A stretch of 64,000 bases of DNA, from the NCBI RefSeq assembly GCF_024198215.1, contig NZ_JAKCFA010000036.1:23856-87855 (forward strand). The letters run 5' to 3'. The stretch comes from Myxococcus qinghaiensis (GTDB lineage Bacteria; Myxococcota; Myxococcia; Myxococcales; Myxococcaceae). Position 1 is the stretch's first letter. Each line of letters begins with the position of its first letter. Below the pieces are notes generated by a model, which worked only from the letters and a program-made list of their open reading frames with translations, made no database searches and had not been told where the DNA came from. A program made the position numbers and the translations under genes. Below, one piece after another: positions 25,988 to 34,533 of the stretch.

Positions 25988-27652
25988 TCAGGGCCTCCGC
26001 TGTGCGAGCAGCCACTCCCAGACCTTGGCGTCCTTGTAGACGGTGTCCCAGATGCCATGGCCGCCGGTGTTGTAGAGCGTGAAGAGGACCGGGTGCGCCG
26101 GCCCCGCGCCCGTCGTGTCCACGGACGTCTGTCCGCTGAGCCACTCCCACTTCTTCGTCGCGGGACGGAAGAAGGCCGTCTGCGCTTCGTTGGGCGCGGT
26201 GTAGGTGCTGAGCACGCCGCTCGTCCCGCCCATGGCGGTGCCGAACTGGTCGAACCAGGCGGCGGTGGCCGTGTAGCGGTACTGGCCGTCATTGACGGCG
26301 TGGAACGCCCAGACGCCGAGCCCCGAGGCAATCATCCCATTCGCGTAGGCCTGGTCTCCCGGCCAGGACGTCGGGCACGCGGCGACGACACCCGCGAGCC
26401 GCGAGGGGAACGTCCTGGCATAGGAGAGCGAGCCTCCGCCGCCGAGGCTCAGGCCCGTCATGTACACGCGGCGCGGGTCGACCTTGAGCTGCGAGACGAT
26501 GTGGTTGAGGAAGGGGTGGAGCAGGTTCTCTGCCTCCCACGGACTCCAGGTGCTGCCGTTCGACGCCTGGGGCGAGACAAGGATGAAAGGAAAGTCCTTC
26601 CCCAGGTTGTCGATGTAGTTCTGCGGCCCATGCGCGCGGACCCGCTTGAGCTGCGTGGGCCCTCCGTCCCCTGTCTCCGTCTGTCCGTGGAGGAAGAAGA
26701 CGATGGGCCAGTTCGAGCCCTCCTGATAGCCGGGCGGCAGGTACAGGACGTACCCGTAGTTGCCGGGCGAGGACGCCGTCCTGTAGACCTCCGTCGTCGT
26801 TCCGCGGCCCGTGGGCGCCGCAATCACAGTCACCGTCGTCTTGTTCGACGTGCTGGCGCCGTCGTCATCCGTCGCGGTGAGTTCGAAGATGTACGTCCCG
26901 GCCACCAAGCCCGAGACGCTCGTGGTGAGAGAAGTGGGGGTCGTGAGCGTGGCGGTGTTGGGGCCCTGCGTCTGGACCCACTGGCGCGAGACGATGGAGC
27001 CATCCGCGTCGCTGGCGGTGCCTGACAGCGTGGCTGTCGTCGTGGGCAGCGTCACCGTCTGGTTGGCGCCGGCGGAGACGGTGGGGGGCGTGTTCGCCGG
27101 GCCGCTCGGGTCCACGGGGCTGCCGTAGATGACCAGCTCGTTGGTGGCGCCGTACAGCGTCCGGGTGAAGCGCAGGTAGCGGGTGCGCTGGGTGATGGGG
27201 AAGAGCTTCCATTGCTCCCACAGGTTCGTGCTGAACGTGACGACGGGCGTCCACGCGCCGGGGGCTCCGACGTCGAACTGGATGGTCCCCGTGTCATACG
27301 TGTCGAAGACACCCAGCTCCGTGAGGTCGTGGGCCTCGCCCAGGTCAATGATGAAGCCCATGGGGTAGGCGCTGGCGTTGTAGACGACGTTGGCCCAGCT
27401 CGTCGCGGGCTTGAAGCTGGAGCCGCTGCGCGGGTCGCCGATGGCGGCCTGTTCGTCATAGAGCGCCGCGTAGTTGCCCACGGCGGGACGGACGTCATCC
27501 ACCCGCACCATGGAAGGGGTGATGGGAATCTTCACGCTGGTGGCGAGTGACTGTGCGTGGGTTTGTGGCGCGGGAGTGGCGTCATCACTGGGGGCTCCGC
27601 AGCCCATGCTCCACGCCAACAGCGCCACGGCCTTCCACGAAGCGGTTCTCAT
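25988..27652 (-). CDS. Multidomain secreted esterase: discoidin-like, PKD and alpha/beta hydrolase domains
   Basis: This 554-residue protein begins MRTASWKAVALLAWSMGC, a lipoprotein signal. Residues about 45-165 resemble an F5/8-type (discoidin, CBM32-like) carbohydrate-binding domain (YPMGFIIDLGEAHDLTELGV, RTRYLRFTRTL). Residues about 175-270 form a PKD domain (NTPPTVSAGANQTVTLP, YIFELTATDDDGASTSN). The rest is an alpha/beta hydrolase of the feruloyl / PHB-depolymerase-like type, with WPIVFFLHGQTE for the oxyanion region, the nucleophile in MTGLSLGGGG and the His in YNTGGHGIWD. This layout suggests an exported polysaccharide-ester hydrolase. The start at 27652 is the ATG before the signal; another lies six codons earlier. 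Substrate is inferred only. Confidence 0.87.
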   Translation of the reverse strand: MRTASWKAVALLAWSMGCGAPSDDATPAPQTHAQSLATSVKIPITPSMVRVDDVRPAVGNYAALYDEQAAIGDPRSGSSFKPATSWANVVYNASAYPMGFIIDLGEAHDLTELGVFDTYDTGTIQFDVGAPGAWTPVVTFSTNLWEQWKLFPITQRTRYLRFTRTLYGATNELVIYGSPVDPSGPANTPPTVSAGANQTVTLPTTTATLSGTASDADGSIVSRQWVQTQGPNTATLTTPTSLTTSVSGLVAGTYIFELTATDDDGASTSNKTTVTVIAAPTGRGTTTEVYRTASSPGNYGYVLYLPPGYQEGSNWPIVFFLHGQTETGDGGPTQLKRVRAHGPQNYIDNLGKDFPFILVSPQASNGSTWSPWEAENLLHPFLNHIVSQLKVDPRRVYMTGLSLGGGGSLSYARTFPSRLAGVVAACPTSWPGDQAYANGMIASGLGVWAFHAVNDGQYRYTATAAWFDQFGTAMGGTSGVLSTYTAPNEAQTAFFRPATKKWEWLSGQTSVDTTGAGPAHPVLFTLYNTGGHGIWDTVYKDAKVWEWLLAQRRP

Positions 27653-27841
27653 CCGGGTGTCTCCTCGCAAGGGGAGCGCCCCGAAGAGGCAATGATGATG
27701 CCACTCGTGGATTATTGTAATTTCATGGATTTATGGGCGGGACCCTGAGGAGTCCACCCCGCATGATGAGGGGCCCGCCCCCAGCAGACAGACGCCGCCT
27801 GGTGCATGATTGGGTTCTCACTTCAAGCCAAGGAGTCGAGC

Positions 27842-28138
27842 ATGCGTACGTCACGTCTTGTCCTCGCGGTCGCCTCGCTTTCCTGTTCGTGGCTCATGGC
27901 GTGTGGCGGTGATGATGCCCCCAACGGTGGAGAGCCGATTCACGAAGCCGTGGGCAATCAAAAGGAGGCGCTCTATCCGGACTACGACCCGAGCATTCAC
28001 TGCCTGGTCAGTTCGGCCTACGTGCCCTGCGGCGATGGCCTGTACATGTACGCGTACTCGAGCAGTTCCTGGGGTTACTACATCGAGCGCAACGTCTGCG
28101 CCTCGCACCAGGGGCCCATCATCTGCCCGTATGATTGA
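27842..28138 (+). CDS. Small lipoprotein with four mature cysteines
   Basis: This 98-residue protein starts MRTSRLVLAVASLSCSWLMAC, with GGDD after the lipobox Cys; the Asp near the lipidated residue may favour inner-membrane retention. The mature chain carries Tyr-rich and Cys-rich segments (HCLVSSAYVPCGDGLYMYAY, WGYYIERNVC, GPIICPYD). AAGGAG lies six bases before the ATG at 27842. The upstream 190 bp shared with the divergent esterase includes an AT-rich patch (27700-27735), an obvious place for promoters. The family is unknown. Confidence 0.75.
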   Translation: MRTSRLVLAVASLSCSWLMACGGDDAPNGGEPIHEAVGNQKEALYPDYDPSIHCLVSSAYVPCGDGLYMYAYSSSSWGYYIERNVCASHQGPIICPYD

Positions 28139-28474
28139 CGACGTCCATCCTGCTCGCGGAAGGTCTGTCGTCAGCGCGATGTTCGTGAGCACGTTGGCCT
28201 GACACCGAGGGCCTCGTAGGCTCGTCCACGAGGCCCATTCGGAAGGCGCCGCAAAGTCCAAGTGGCCATGGCTCTGAGCCAATGGTCAGCCTACAGCCCC
28301 TTGACCCATGAAGAGCGCCTCCGGCAGGCCAGTGCCGCGCTCCTCGCCACGCCTCCACCCGCCGGCTGGCGCCCGCTCAGCCACGACGACGAGTTCCTCC
28401 GCACCCTCCTCCCATACGACACCGCCTGCCCCACAGGCCCACGGCGGCCACACCGCCGAGGGCCCCCACACGCT
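28139..28474 (+). other. Gap with a possible gene remnant
   Basis: A frame from the ATG at 28268 reads MALSQWSAYSPLTHEERLRQ and on to FLRTLLPYDTACP near 28430, with high third-position GC. It then degrades into Pro/His/Arg-rich text that runs antisense into the FAD gene. This could be the start of a gene truncated by the neighbour, or chance. There is no clear ribosome site. No other feature is seen in this stretch. Confidence 0.25.
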
Positions 28475-30130
28475 CTACACGGTCTTCACCAGCGCCCGAC
28501 CCGCCGCCCGACCCGAGAAGATGCACCCACCGAGGAACGTGCCCTCCAGCGCCCGATACCCGTGCACCCCTCCTCCACCGAACCCGGCCACCTCACCGGC
28601 CGCGTAGAGGCCGGGAATCACCTGTCCCTGCGCCCCGAACACCTGGCCTGACAGGTTCGTCTCGAACCCGCCCAGCGTCTTGCGCGTCAGCACGTTCAGC
28701 TTCACGCCGATGAGCGGCCCCGCCTTCGGGTCCAGGATGCGGTGCAGCTTCGCCGTGCGCACCAGCTGGTCCCCACGGTACCCGCGCGCCTGTCGAATCG
28801 CGGCAATCTGCAAGTCCTTCCCGAACGGGTTGTCCAACTGCCTGTCCCGAGCGAGCACCTCGCGCTCCACCGTCGCGAAGTCGAGCACCTGCTTCTCCGT
28901 CTTCGCGTTCATCCCCTCCACCAACGTCCGCAAGTCATTCGCGACGACGAAGTCCGCGCCGTGCTCCTTGAACGCCTCCACCGGTCCCATCGCCTTCTTG
29001 CCCACCGCCCGGTTGAGCACGCCCTTCCAATCCTTGCCCGTCAGGTCCGGGTTCTGCTCGGAGCCCGAGAGCGCGAACTCCTTCTTCAGAATCCACTGGT
29101 TCAACACGAACCACGAATACTCGTACCCCGTCTTCAGGATGTGCTCGAGCGTCCCCAGCGTGTCGAACCCCGGGTACAGCGGCGGAGGCAAGCGCTTGCC
29201 CGTCGCGTCCAGCCACAGCGAGCTGGGCCCTGGAAGAATCCGGATGCCGTGCCGAGGCCAGATGGGGTTCCAGTTCCTCAACCCCTCCGTGTAATGCCAC
29301 ATGCGGTCGCGGTTGATGAGCCGTCCACCCGCCGCCTCCGTAATCGCAATCATCCGCCCGTCCACGTGCGCCGGCACGCCCTGCACCATGAACTTCGGCG
29401 CGGGCCCCATGCGCTCGGGCCAGCTCTTGCGCACCAGCTCGTGGTTGCCGCCAATGCCTCCCGACGTGACAACCACCGCCGAGCCTCGCAGCTCGAAGTC
29501 CCCCGCCGTCTCCCGAGGGCTGCTCACCCCACGCTCCACGTCCGAGGGCACCAGCTTCATCCCTCGCACCCCCACCACCGCCCCCGCCTCGACGAGCAGC
29601 TCGTCCACCCGGTGCCGGAACAGGAACGTCAGCGTCCCCTTCTCCCGCGCCGCCTGCGCTCGCCGGATGAAGGGCGCCAGCACCCCCGGCCCCGTCCCCC
29701 ACGTCACGTGGAAGCGAGGCACGGAGTTGCCATGCCCCACCGCGCCATAGCCACCGCGCTCGGCCCAGCCCACCACCGGGAACCAGCGCATGCCCTGCGC
29801 GTGCAGCCACGGGCGCATCTCCGTCGCCGCGAAATCGACGAAGGCCTCCGCCCACTTCCGGGGCCAGTGGTCCTCCTCGCGGTCGAACCCCGCGGTGCCC
29901 ATCCAGTCCTCGAGCGCCAGCGCGTGCGAGTCCTTGATGCCCATGCGCCGCTGCTCCGGCGAGTCCACCAGGAACAACCCGCCGAAGGACCAGAACGCCT
30001 GTCCTCCCAGGTTCTGCTCGCCCTCCTGGTCGACCACCGTGACGCGCTTGCCCGCCTCCGCGAGCTCCGTCGCCGCGACGAGCCCCGCGAGCCCACCACC
30101 CACGACGATGACATCCGCCTGCTGTCCCAT
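28475..30130 (-). CDS. FAD-binding dehydrogenase (KstD/flavocytochrome-like)
   Basis: This 551-residue protein starts MGQQADVIVVGGGLAGLVAA, a Rossmann FAD site (GxGxxG), with GGGAGG six bases ahead of the ATG at 30130. A second FAD motif lies near the end (PGLYAAGEVAGFGGGGVHGY, then EGTFLGGCIFSGRAAG), as in the fumarate reductase / 3-ketosteroid dehydrogenase superfamily. Family members reduce or oxidise C-C double bonds next to carbonyls. It is 45 bp downstream of allA on the same strand, so the two form an operon. The substrate is unknown; a link to ureide or purine breakdown is only contextual. Confidence 0.88.
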   Translation of the reverse strand: MGQQADVIVVGGGLAGLVAATELAEAGKRVTVVDQEGEQNLGGQAFWSFGGLFLVDSPEQRRMGIKDSHALALEDWMGTAGFDREEDHWPRKWAEAFVDFAATEMRPWLHAQGMRWFPVVGWAERGGYGAVGHGNSVPRFHVTWGTGPGVLAPFIRRAQAAREKGTLTFLFRHRVDELLVEAGAVVGVRGMKLVPSDVERGVSSPRETAGDFELRGSAVVVTSGGIGGNHELVRKSWPERMGPAPKFMVQGVPAHVDGRMIAITEAAGGRLINRDRMWHYTEGLRNWNPIWPRHGIRILPGPSSLWLDATGKRLPPPLYPGFDTLGTLEHILKTGYEYSWFVLNQWILKKEFALSGSEQNPDLTGKDWKGVLNRAVGKKAMGPVEAFKEHGADFVVANDLRTLVEGMNAKTEKQVLDFATVEREVLARDRQLDNPFGKDLQIAAIRQARGYRGDQLVRTAKLHRILDPKAGPLIGVKLNVLTRKTLGGFETNLSGQVFGAQGQVIPGLYAAGEVAGFGGGGVHGYRALEGTFLGGCIFSGRAAGRALVKTV

Positions 30131-30175
30131 CCGGAGCCTCCCAGGTCCCAAACCAACGGAGGCCGGATGATAGCC

Positions 30176-30703
30176 TCAGTCGTCGACCTGGACGCGCACC
30201 CTCGACGCCTCGGCGAACTGACGCACCACGCAGTCCCCCGCGCTCCCGTCCTCCCAGGCCAGCATCGCGAACTCCGCCGGGGAGTCCAACGCGATGATGG
30301 GGTGGTGCCACACGCCCCGGTGGTAGTTCACGCCCTCCCCCGGCCCACACACGAAGGCCTCCAGCTTCTCCACGTCCGGGCCTCCCTCAGGCAGGCTCGG
30401 CGCGACACACACCAGGTACCGCTCGCAGCGCATGGGCAGGAACGCCTGGCTCGAGTGCGGATGGTGCTCCAGCAGCTTCACCGTGAAGGGCAGCCCCTGG
30501 GGCACCGAGCGGAACACCGCGAGGTTCGGCTTCGCCGAGTCCCGCCCGTTCTCCAGCCGCGCCGACCAGTCGAACCGCACCGCCGTGCCCTGATTCGCCG
30601 ACGCCCCCGGCCCCAGCCCCGCGGAGACGACGTCACCAAAAGGGGCGAAGCCTTCCGGCGACAACTTCCGCGCGACGATGACTCGGGGCTCGTGCTCACT
30701 CAT
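30176..30703 (-). CDS. allA: Ureidoglycolate lyase
   Basis: This 175-residue protein carries the AllA pattern: LSPEGFAPFGDV, NQGTAVRF, LPFTVKLLEHHPHSSQAFLP, the strand RYLVCVAPS and GEGVNYHRGVWHHPIIALD. The two histidines of WHHP and the preceding HHPHSSQAF segment line the active site of the cupin fold. AllA splits ureidoglycolate into glyoxylate and urea in allantoin degradation. No other allantoin genes appear in the window. It is first in a two-gene unit with the FAD dehydrogenase and is divergent from the S9 peptidase. Length fits the family (about 165-175 residues). Confidence 0.92.
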   Translation of the reverse strand: MSEHEPRVIVARKLSPEGFAPFGDVVSAGLGPGASANQGTAVRFDWSARLENGRDSAKPNLAVFRSVPQGLPFTVKLLEHHPHSSQAFLPMRCERYLVCVAPSLPEGGPDVEKLEAFVCGPGEGVNYHRGVWHHPIIALDSPAEFAMLAWEDGSAGDCVVRQFAEASRVRVQVDD

Positions 30704-30870
30704 GCCTGAAGCATAGCCCCGGGGCCCCTCGACATTGCCATGGGACTGTCATGGTCAACCCCTCTCCACCCGACGTCCCGAGTGGTCTCCACGTCAAAGG
30801 GGACTTCATCTTTCGTTTACATCGCCATGGCATCTTGCACGAACTCAGAGCCGCCACGCCGAGCCCCCCC

Positions 30871-33054
30871 ATGCGAATCCTTGTCGCCGCACTCGTCCTC
30901 CTGAGCGCCCCCGTCCTCGCGCAACCCCAGGCGCCAGCCAAACCCTCCAGCTTCTTCCGTCAGCTCCTGGAGACGCGCTACTTCAACGCCGGTCGTCCCG
31001 TCGGCGTGAATGTCACCCCGGACGAGCAGACGCTCTTCTTCCTGCGCAACCCCGCCACCTCCAACGCGCTCTCCCTCCACGCCTTCGACGTGGCCACCGG
31101 CCAGACACGGGAGCTGCTCACGCCCGAGAGCCTCCTCCAAGGCGCCGAGGAGACCCTCACCCCCGAAGAGAAATCCCGCCGCGAGCGCATGCGGATGACC
31201 GCGCGAGGGTTCACCTCCTACGCCCTGTCCGAGGATGGCGAGAAGCTCCTCATGGGCCTGTCCGGCAAGCTGTACGTCGTCGCGCGAGCCACCGGGAAGG
31301 TGACCGAGCTCAAGACAGGCCCCAGCGTCATCGACCCGCGCTTCTCCCCGGACGGCACCCAGGTGGCCTACGTCCGCGAGCACGACGTGTATCGCCTGGA
31401 CCTGGCCACGAACACCGAGCGCCGAATCACTCAAGGCGGCACAGAGGAGAAGACCCACGGGCTGGCGGAGTTCATCGCCCAGGAGGAGATGTATCGCTTC
31501 AACGGCTTCTGGTGGAGCCCGGACGGCAAGGCCCTGGCCTACACGGAGTCCGACACGAGCGGCGTGGAGAAGCTCTCCCTCACGGACGCCCGCAACCCCG
31601 AGCAGGGCGCGCAGCAGCTCTCCTACCCGCGCGCCGGAAAAGCCAACGCCAGGGTGCGGCTGGGCGTCATCCCCGTCACCGGCGGGAAGACGACGTGGGT
31701 GAGCTGGGACGCGGAGAAGTATCCGTACCTCGCCACCGTGCGCTGGCCGGCGAAGGGCCCGCTGACACTCCTGGTCCAGAACCGCGCCCAGACGGAGGAG
31801 CTCCTCCTCGCCGTGGATGTGAAGACAGGGCGCACCCGCACCCTGCTCGTGGAGCGCGACGAGGCCTGGCTCACGCTGGACCAGACCTTCCCCTGGTGGC
31901 TGGACGACGGCAGCGGCTTTCTCTGGAGCACCGAGCGCAACGGCTCACCGGAGCTGGAGCTGCGCGACGCCACGGGCAAGCTCGTGCGCTCGCTCGTCCC
32001 GCCCGACGCGGGCTTCGAGATGCTTGCGGGCTACGTGGAGAAGGAAGGCACCGTCTACTTCCTGGGCGGCGCGAACTCCACGGAGCGCTACCTGTGGCGC
32101 GTGAAGCCGGGCGACAAGCCCACGCGGGTCACCACCGGAGGCCCGGCGCTGGAGTCGGCCCGCATCTCGAAGCGGGGTGGCTTGCTCGTGGTGACGTCGG
32201 AGGGCCCCAAGAGCATGCGGAATACCGTCGTCCTCAAGTCGGATGGCACCCGCGTGGGCGAGCTGCCCTCCGTCGCGAAGGAGCCGCCCTTCCAGCCTCG
32301 GCTGGAGGTGCGCCACGTGGGCAAGGAGCGCTACCCCACGGCCCTGCTGCGCCCGCGCGACGCGAAGCCCGGGGTGAAGCTGCCCGTCATCGTCGAAATC
32401 TACGCGGGCCCGGGCACCGCTATGGTCCGCCAGAGCATGGCGGCGAACCTCACCGCGCAGTGGATGGCGGACCAGGGCTTCCTCGTCGTGAAGCTGGACG
32501 GACGCGGCTCCTCGTCCACGGCCGACGCGAAGCTGCGCAAGCCCAAGTACCACTTCGCCCAGACGCTGATGGACGAACAGGTGGCGGCGCTGCGCGCGCT
32601 CGCGGCGGAGGTGCCGGAGCTGGACTTGAACCGCGTGGGAATCACGGGCGCCAGCCACGGCGGCTACATGTCAGCGCTCGCCGTGCTCACCCGGCCCGAC
32701 GTCTTCAAGGCCGCGGTGGCGGTGTCGGCGGTGACGGACTGGCGCGACTATGACACGCACCTGACGGAGCGCTTCCTCGGCCTGCCCGACGAACACCCGG
32801 AGGCCTACGCCCAGAGCTCCCTGCTCACCCACGTGAAGCCGGGCCAGCCCATGGGCAAGCTCCTCGTCATCCACGGCACCGCGGACGACAACGTCTTCTT
32901 CTTCCACGCCCTCAAGCTGTCGGACGCCCTGCTCCGCGCGGGCCAGCCCCATGACTTCCTGCCACTCAGTGGCATGACACACATGGTGTCGGACCCGCTG
33001 GTGGCGGAGCGCGTGGGGGAGGCCACCGTGCGCTACTTCAAGCAGCATCTGTGA
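30871..33054 (+). CDS. S9 family (DPP-IV-like) dipeptidyl peptidase
   Basis: This 727-residue protein has a signal peptide (MRILVAALVLLSAPVLAQPQ), a beta-propeller (about 45-470, DPRFSPDGTQVAYVREHDVY, FWWSPDGKALAYTESDTSGV) and an alpha/beta hydrolase domain. The triad is readable: Ser595 in GITGASHGGYMS, Asp672/673 in HGTADDNVFF and His704 in SGMTHMV. The LAEFIAQEEMYR segment contains the EE motif that binds the substrate N terminus in DPP-IV enzymes, so X-Pro dipeptide release is likely. Mature enzyme should be periplasmic or secreted. The start at 30871 is the ATG before the signal; 40 upstream in-frame codons have no such feature. Confidence 0.93.
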   Translation: MRILVAALVLLSAPVLAQPQAPAKPSSFFRQLLETRYFNAGRPVGVNVTPDEQTLFFLRNPATSNALSLHAFDVATGQTRELLTPESLLQGAEETLTPEEKSRRERMRMTARGFTSYALSEDGEKLLMGLSGKLYVVARATGKVTELKTGPSVIDPRFSPDGTQVAYVREHDVYRLDLATNTERRITQGGTEEKTHGLAEFIAQEEMYRFNGFWWSPDGKALAYTESDTSGVEKLSLTDARNPEQGAQQLSYPRAGKANARVRLGVIPVTGGKTTWVSWDAEKYPYLATVRWPAKGPLTLLVQNRAQTEELLLAVDVKTGRTRTLLVERDEAWLTLDQTFPWWLDDGSGFLWSTERNGSPELELRDATGKLVRSLVPPDAGFEMLAGYVEKEGTVYFLGGANSTERYLWRVKPGDKPTRVTTGGPALESARISKRGGLLVVTSEGPKSMRNTVVLKSDGTRVGELPSVAKEPPFQPRLEVRHVGKERYPTALLRPRDAKPGVKLPVIVEIYAGPGTAMVRQSMAANLTAQWMADQGFLVVKLDGRGSSSTADAKLRKPKYHFAQTLMDEQVAALRALAAEVPELDLNRVGITGASHGGYMSALAVLTRPDVFKAAVAVSAVTDWRDYDTHLTERFLGLPDEHPEAYAQSSLLTHVKPGQPMGKLLVIHGTADDNVFFFHALKLSDALLRAGQPHDFLPLSGMTHMVSDPLVAERVGEATVRYFKQHL

Positions 33055-33063
33055 CGGGCCCTG

Positions 33064-33093
33064 GGGGCGGAGGCGACAGCAGGCCTCCGCCCC
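33064..33093. terminator. Bidirectional hairpin terminator
   Basis: GGGGCGGAGGC (33064-33074) pairs with GCCTCCGCCCC (33083-33093), an 11-bp stem with an 8-nt loop, between the convergent S9 and M16 genes. Confidence 0.8.
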
Positions 33094-33110
33094 AGCAGCA
33101 CTCAGTCAGC

Positions 33111-34520
33111 TCAGCGAACCGGAGGCGGCAGCACCTTGAGCTGCGGCTTCACGACCTTCAGGTCGCCCACCACCACGATGGTCATCGCCTCGCGCGAGAG
33201 CGACTTCGTGGCCATCTGCCGCACCTGCTCCGGGGTGACGGCCATCACCGTCTGCACGTAGTCGCGCAGGTACGAGTCCGGCAGCCCGTGGAGGTCCACG
33301 AAGCGCAGCTTGCCGATGATGCCGTTGCGCGACGAGTTCTGGAGCAGGAAGACGCCCGCCAGGTAGTTCTGCACCTCGCGCAGCTCCTCCGCGGAGGGCG
33401 GCGTCTTGCGCAGCGTGTCCACCTCCTTGAGCACCTCCTTCAGCGACTCCCCGGTGACGGCCGTCGTCACGTCCGCGTTCTGCACCCAGGACGCATCCCC
33501 CACGTGCACGGAGACCGTGCTGTAGGGCGAGTACGAATAGCCCTTCTTCTCGCGGATGTTCGCGGTGATGCGCGAGCTGAAGTAGCCACCCAAGAGCGTG
33601 TTCATCACCTCCTGCTGGACGTAGTCGGGGCTCGTGGCCGGCAGCGCCTTCACCGAGACGCGCACCGTGGACTGCACCGCGCCGGGCCGGTCCAGGTACT
33701 GCACCGACTTCGCCACCTGCTGCGTCGGCGGGTTCTGGACTCGCGCGGGGCCCGGCTTCCAGCCGGAGAACGCCTCGCGCACCGCCTTCTCCACCGAGGC
33801 CGCATCGAACAGGCCAACGATGTAGAGCCGGGAGCGGGCCGCGCCGATGTTCGCGTCGTAGAACCCGCGCACGCCCTCTCGCGTGTAGCCCTTCAGCATC
33901 TCCTCCGTCGGGAAGAGGCGGCCATAGGGATGGTCGCCATAGACGGACTTCGCCAGCAGCTCGTCGGCGAGCACCTGCGGCTGGCTCCGGTAGATGGCCA
34001 CGTCACGCAGCAGGTTCGCCTTCACCCGCTCCACCTCCGTCTGGGGGAAGGCCGGGTTCTGGATGACGTCCGCGATGAGCGCCACCGCCTGGGGCGCCGA
34101 CTCGGAGAGCACCTCCAGGCCGACGAACGTCTGGTCCGTCGTGGTTCCGACGTTGAGCTGTCCGCCCAGGCCGGCGGCCGTCTGCGCCACCTGCTCGGCG
34201 GAGCGCGTGGTGGTGCCCTCCACCAGCAGCTTGCCCGTCAGGTCCGCGAGCCAGACCTCGTTGGCCTTCTCGTGGATGTTGCCCGTGTCGATGGCGAGCT
34301 GGATGGCGACCTTCGGCATGTCGCCGTAAGGCAGCAGGGAGACCTCCAGCCCGTTGTCGAGCTTGAACTCGGTGCGGACGGGGACCTTGAACGGCTTGGG
34401 GGCCGCGGGAGCCGGAGGGGCCTCCTTGGCGGCGGGAGCGGCGATGGCGGGCGCGTGGAGAAGCCCGAGCACCATCAGCGCGGGAGCGACAAGACGGCTG
34501 CGAAGTGAGCGCGTGTTCAT
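33111..34520 (-). CDS. M16 peptidase-like protein, catalytically inactive partner
   Basis: This 469-residue protein has a signal peptide (MNTRSLRSRLVAPALMVLGL to APAIAA) and both M16 halves. Where active M16 enzymes have HxxEH, it reads EVWLADLTGKLLVEGT, so the zinc ligands are gone. The rest is conserved: GYTREGVRGFYDANIGAARS, the Gly-rich strand MNTLLGGYFSSRITANIREK and GYSYSPYS. Such inactive subunits pair with an active one, as in mitochondrial processing peptidase. The active partner is the next gene upstream, 13 bp away. An ATG at 34529 is an alternative start. The complex is expected in the periplasm. Confidence 0.9.
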   Translation of the reverse strand: MNTRSLRSRLVAPALMVLGLLHAPAIAAPAAKEAPPAPAAPKPFKVPVRTEFKLDNGLEVSLLPYGDMPKVAIQLAIDTGNIHEKANEVWLADLTGKLLVEGTTTRSAEQVAQTAAGLGGQLNVGTTTDQTFVGLEVLSESAPQAVALIADVIQNPAFPQTEVERVKANLLRDVAIYRSQPQVLADELLAKSVYGDHPYGRLFPTEEMLKGYTREGVRGFYDANIGAARSRLYIVGLFDAASVEKAVREAFSGWKPGPARVQNPPTQQVAKSVQYLDRPGAVQSTVRVSVKALPATSPDYVQQEVMNTLLGGYFSSRITANIREKKGYSYSPYSTVSVHVGDASWVQNADVTTAVTGESLKEVLKEVDTLRKTPPSAEELREVQNYLAGVFLLQNSSRNGIIGKLRFVDLHGLPDSYLRDYVQTVMAVTPEQVRQMATKSLSREAMTIVVVGDLKVVKPQLKVLPPPVR

Positions 34521-34533
34521 GGGTCGCATGTCC

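Noticed and set aside
28308..28607. Second open frame continuing the possible remnant at 28268
   Set aside because: It is Pro/Thr/Ser-rich, overlaps the FAD gene antisense and does not extend the earlier frame convincingly.
28742..30709. A 655-codon open frame opposite the FAD dehydrogenase and allA
   Set aside because: Both opposite genes have clear family motifs; this frame reads as Arg/His/Val repeats without a fold signal.
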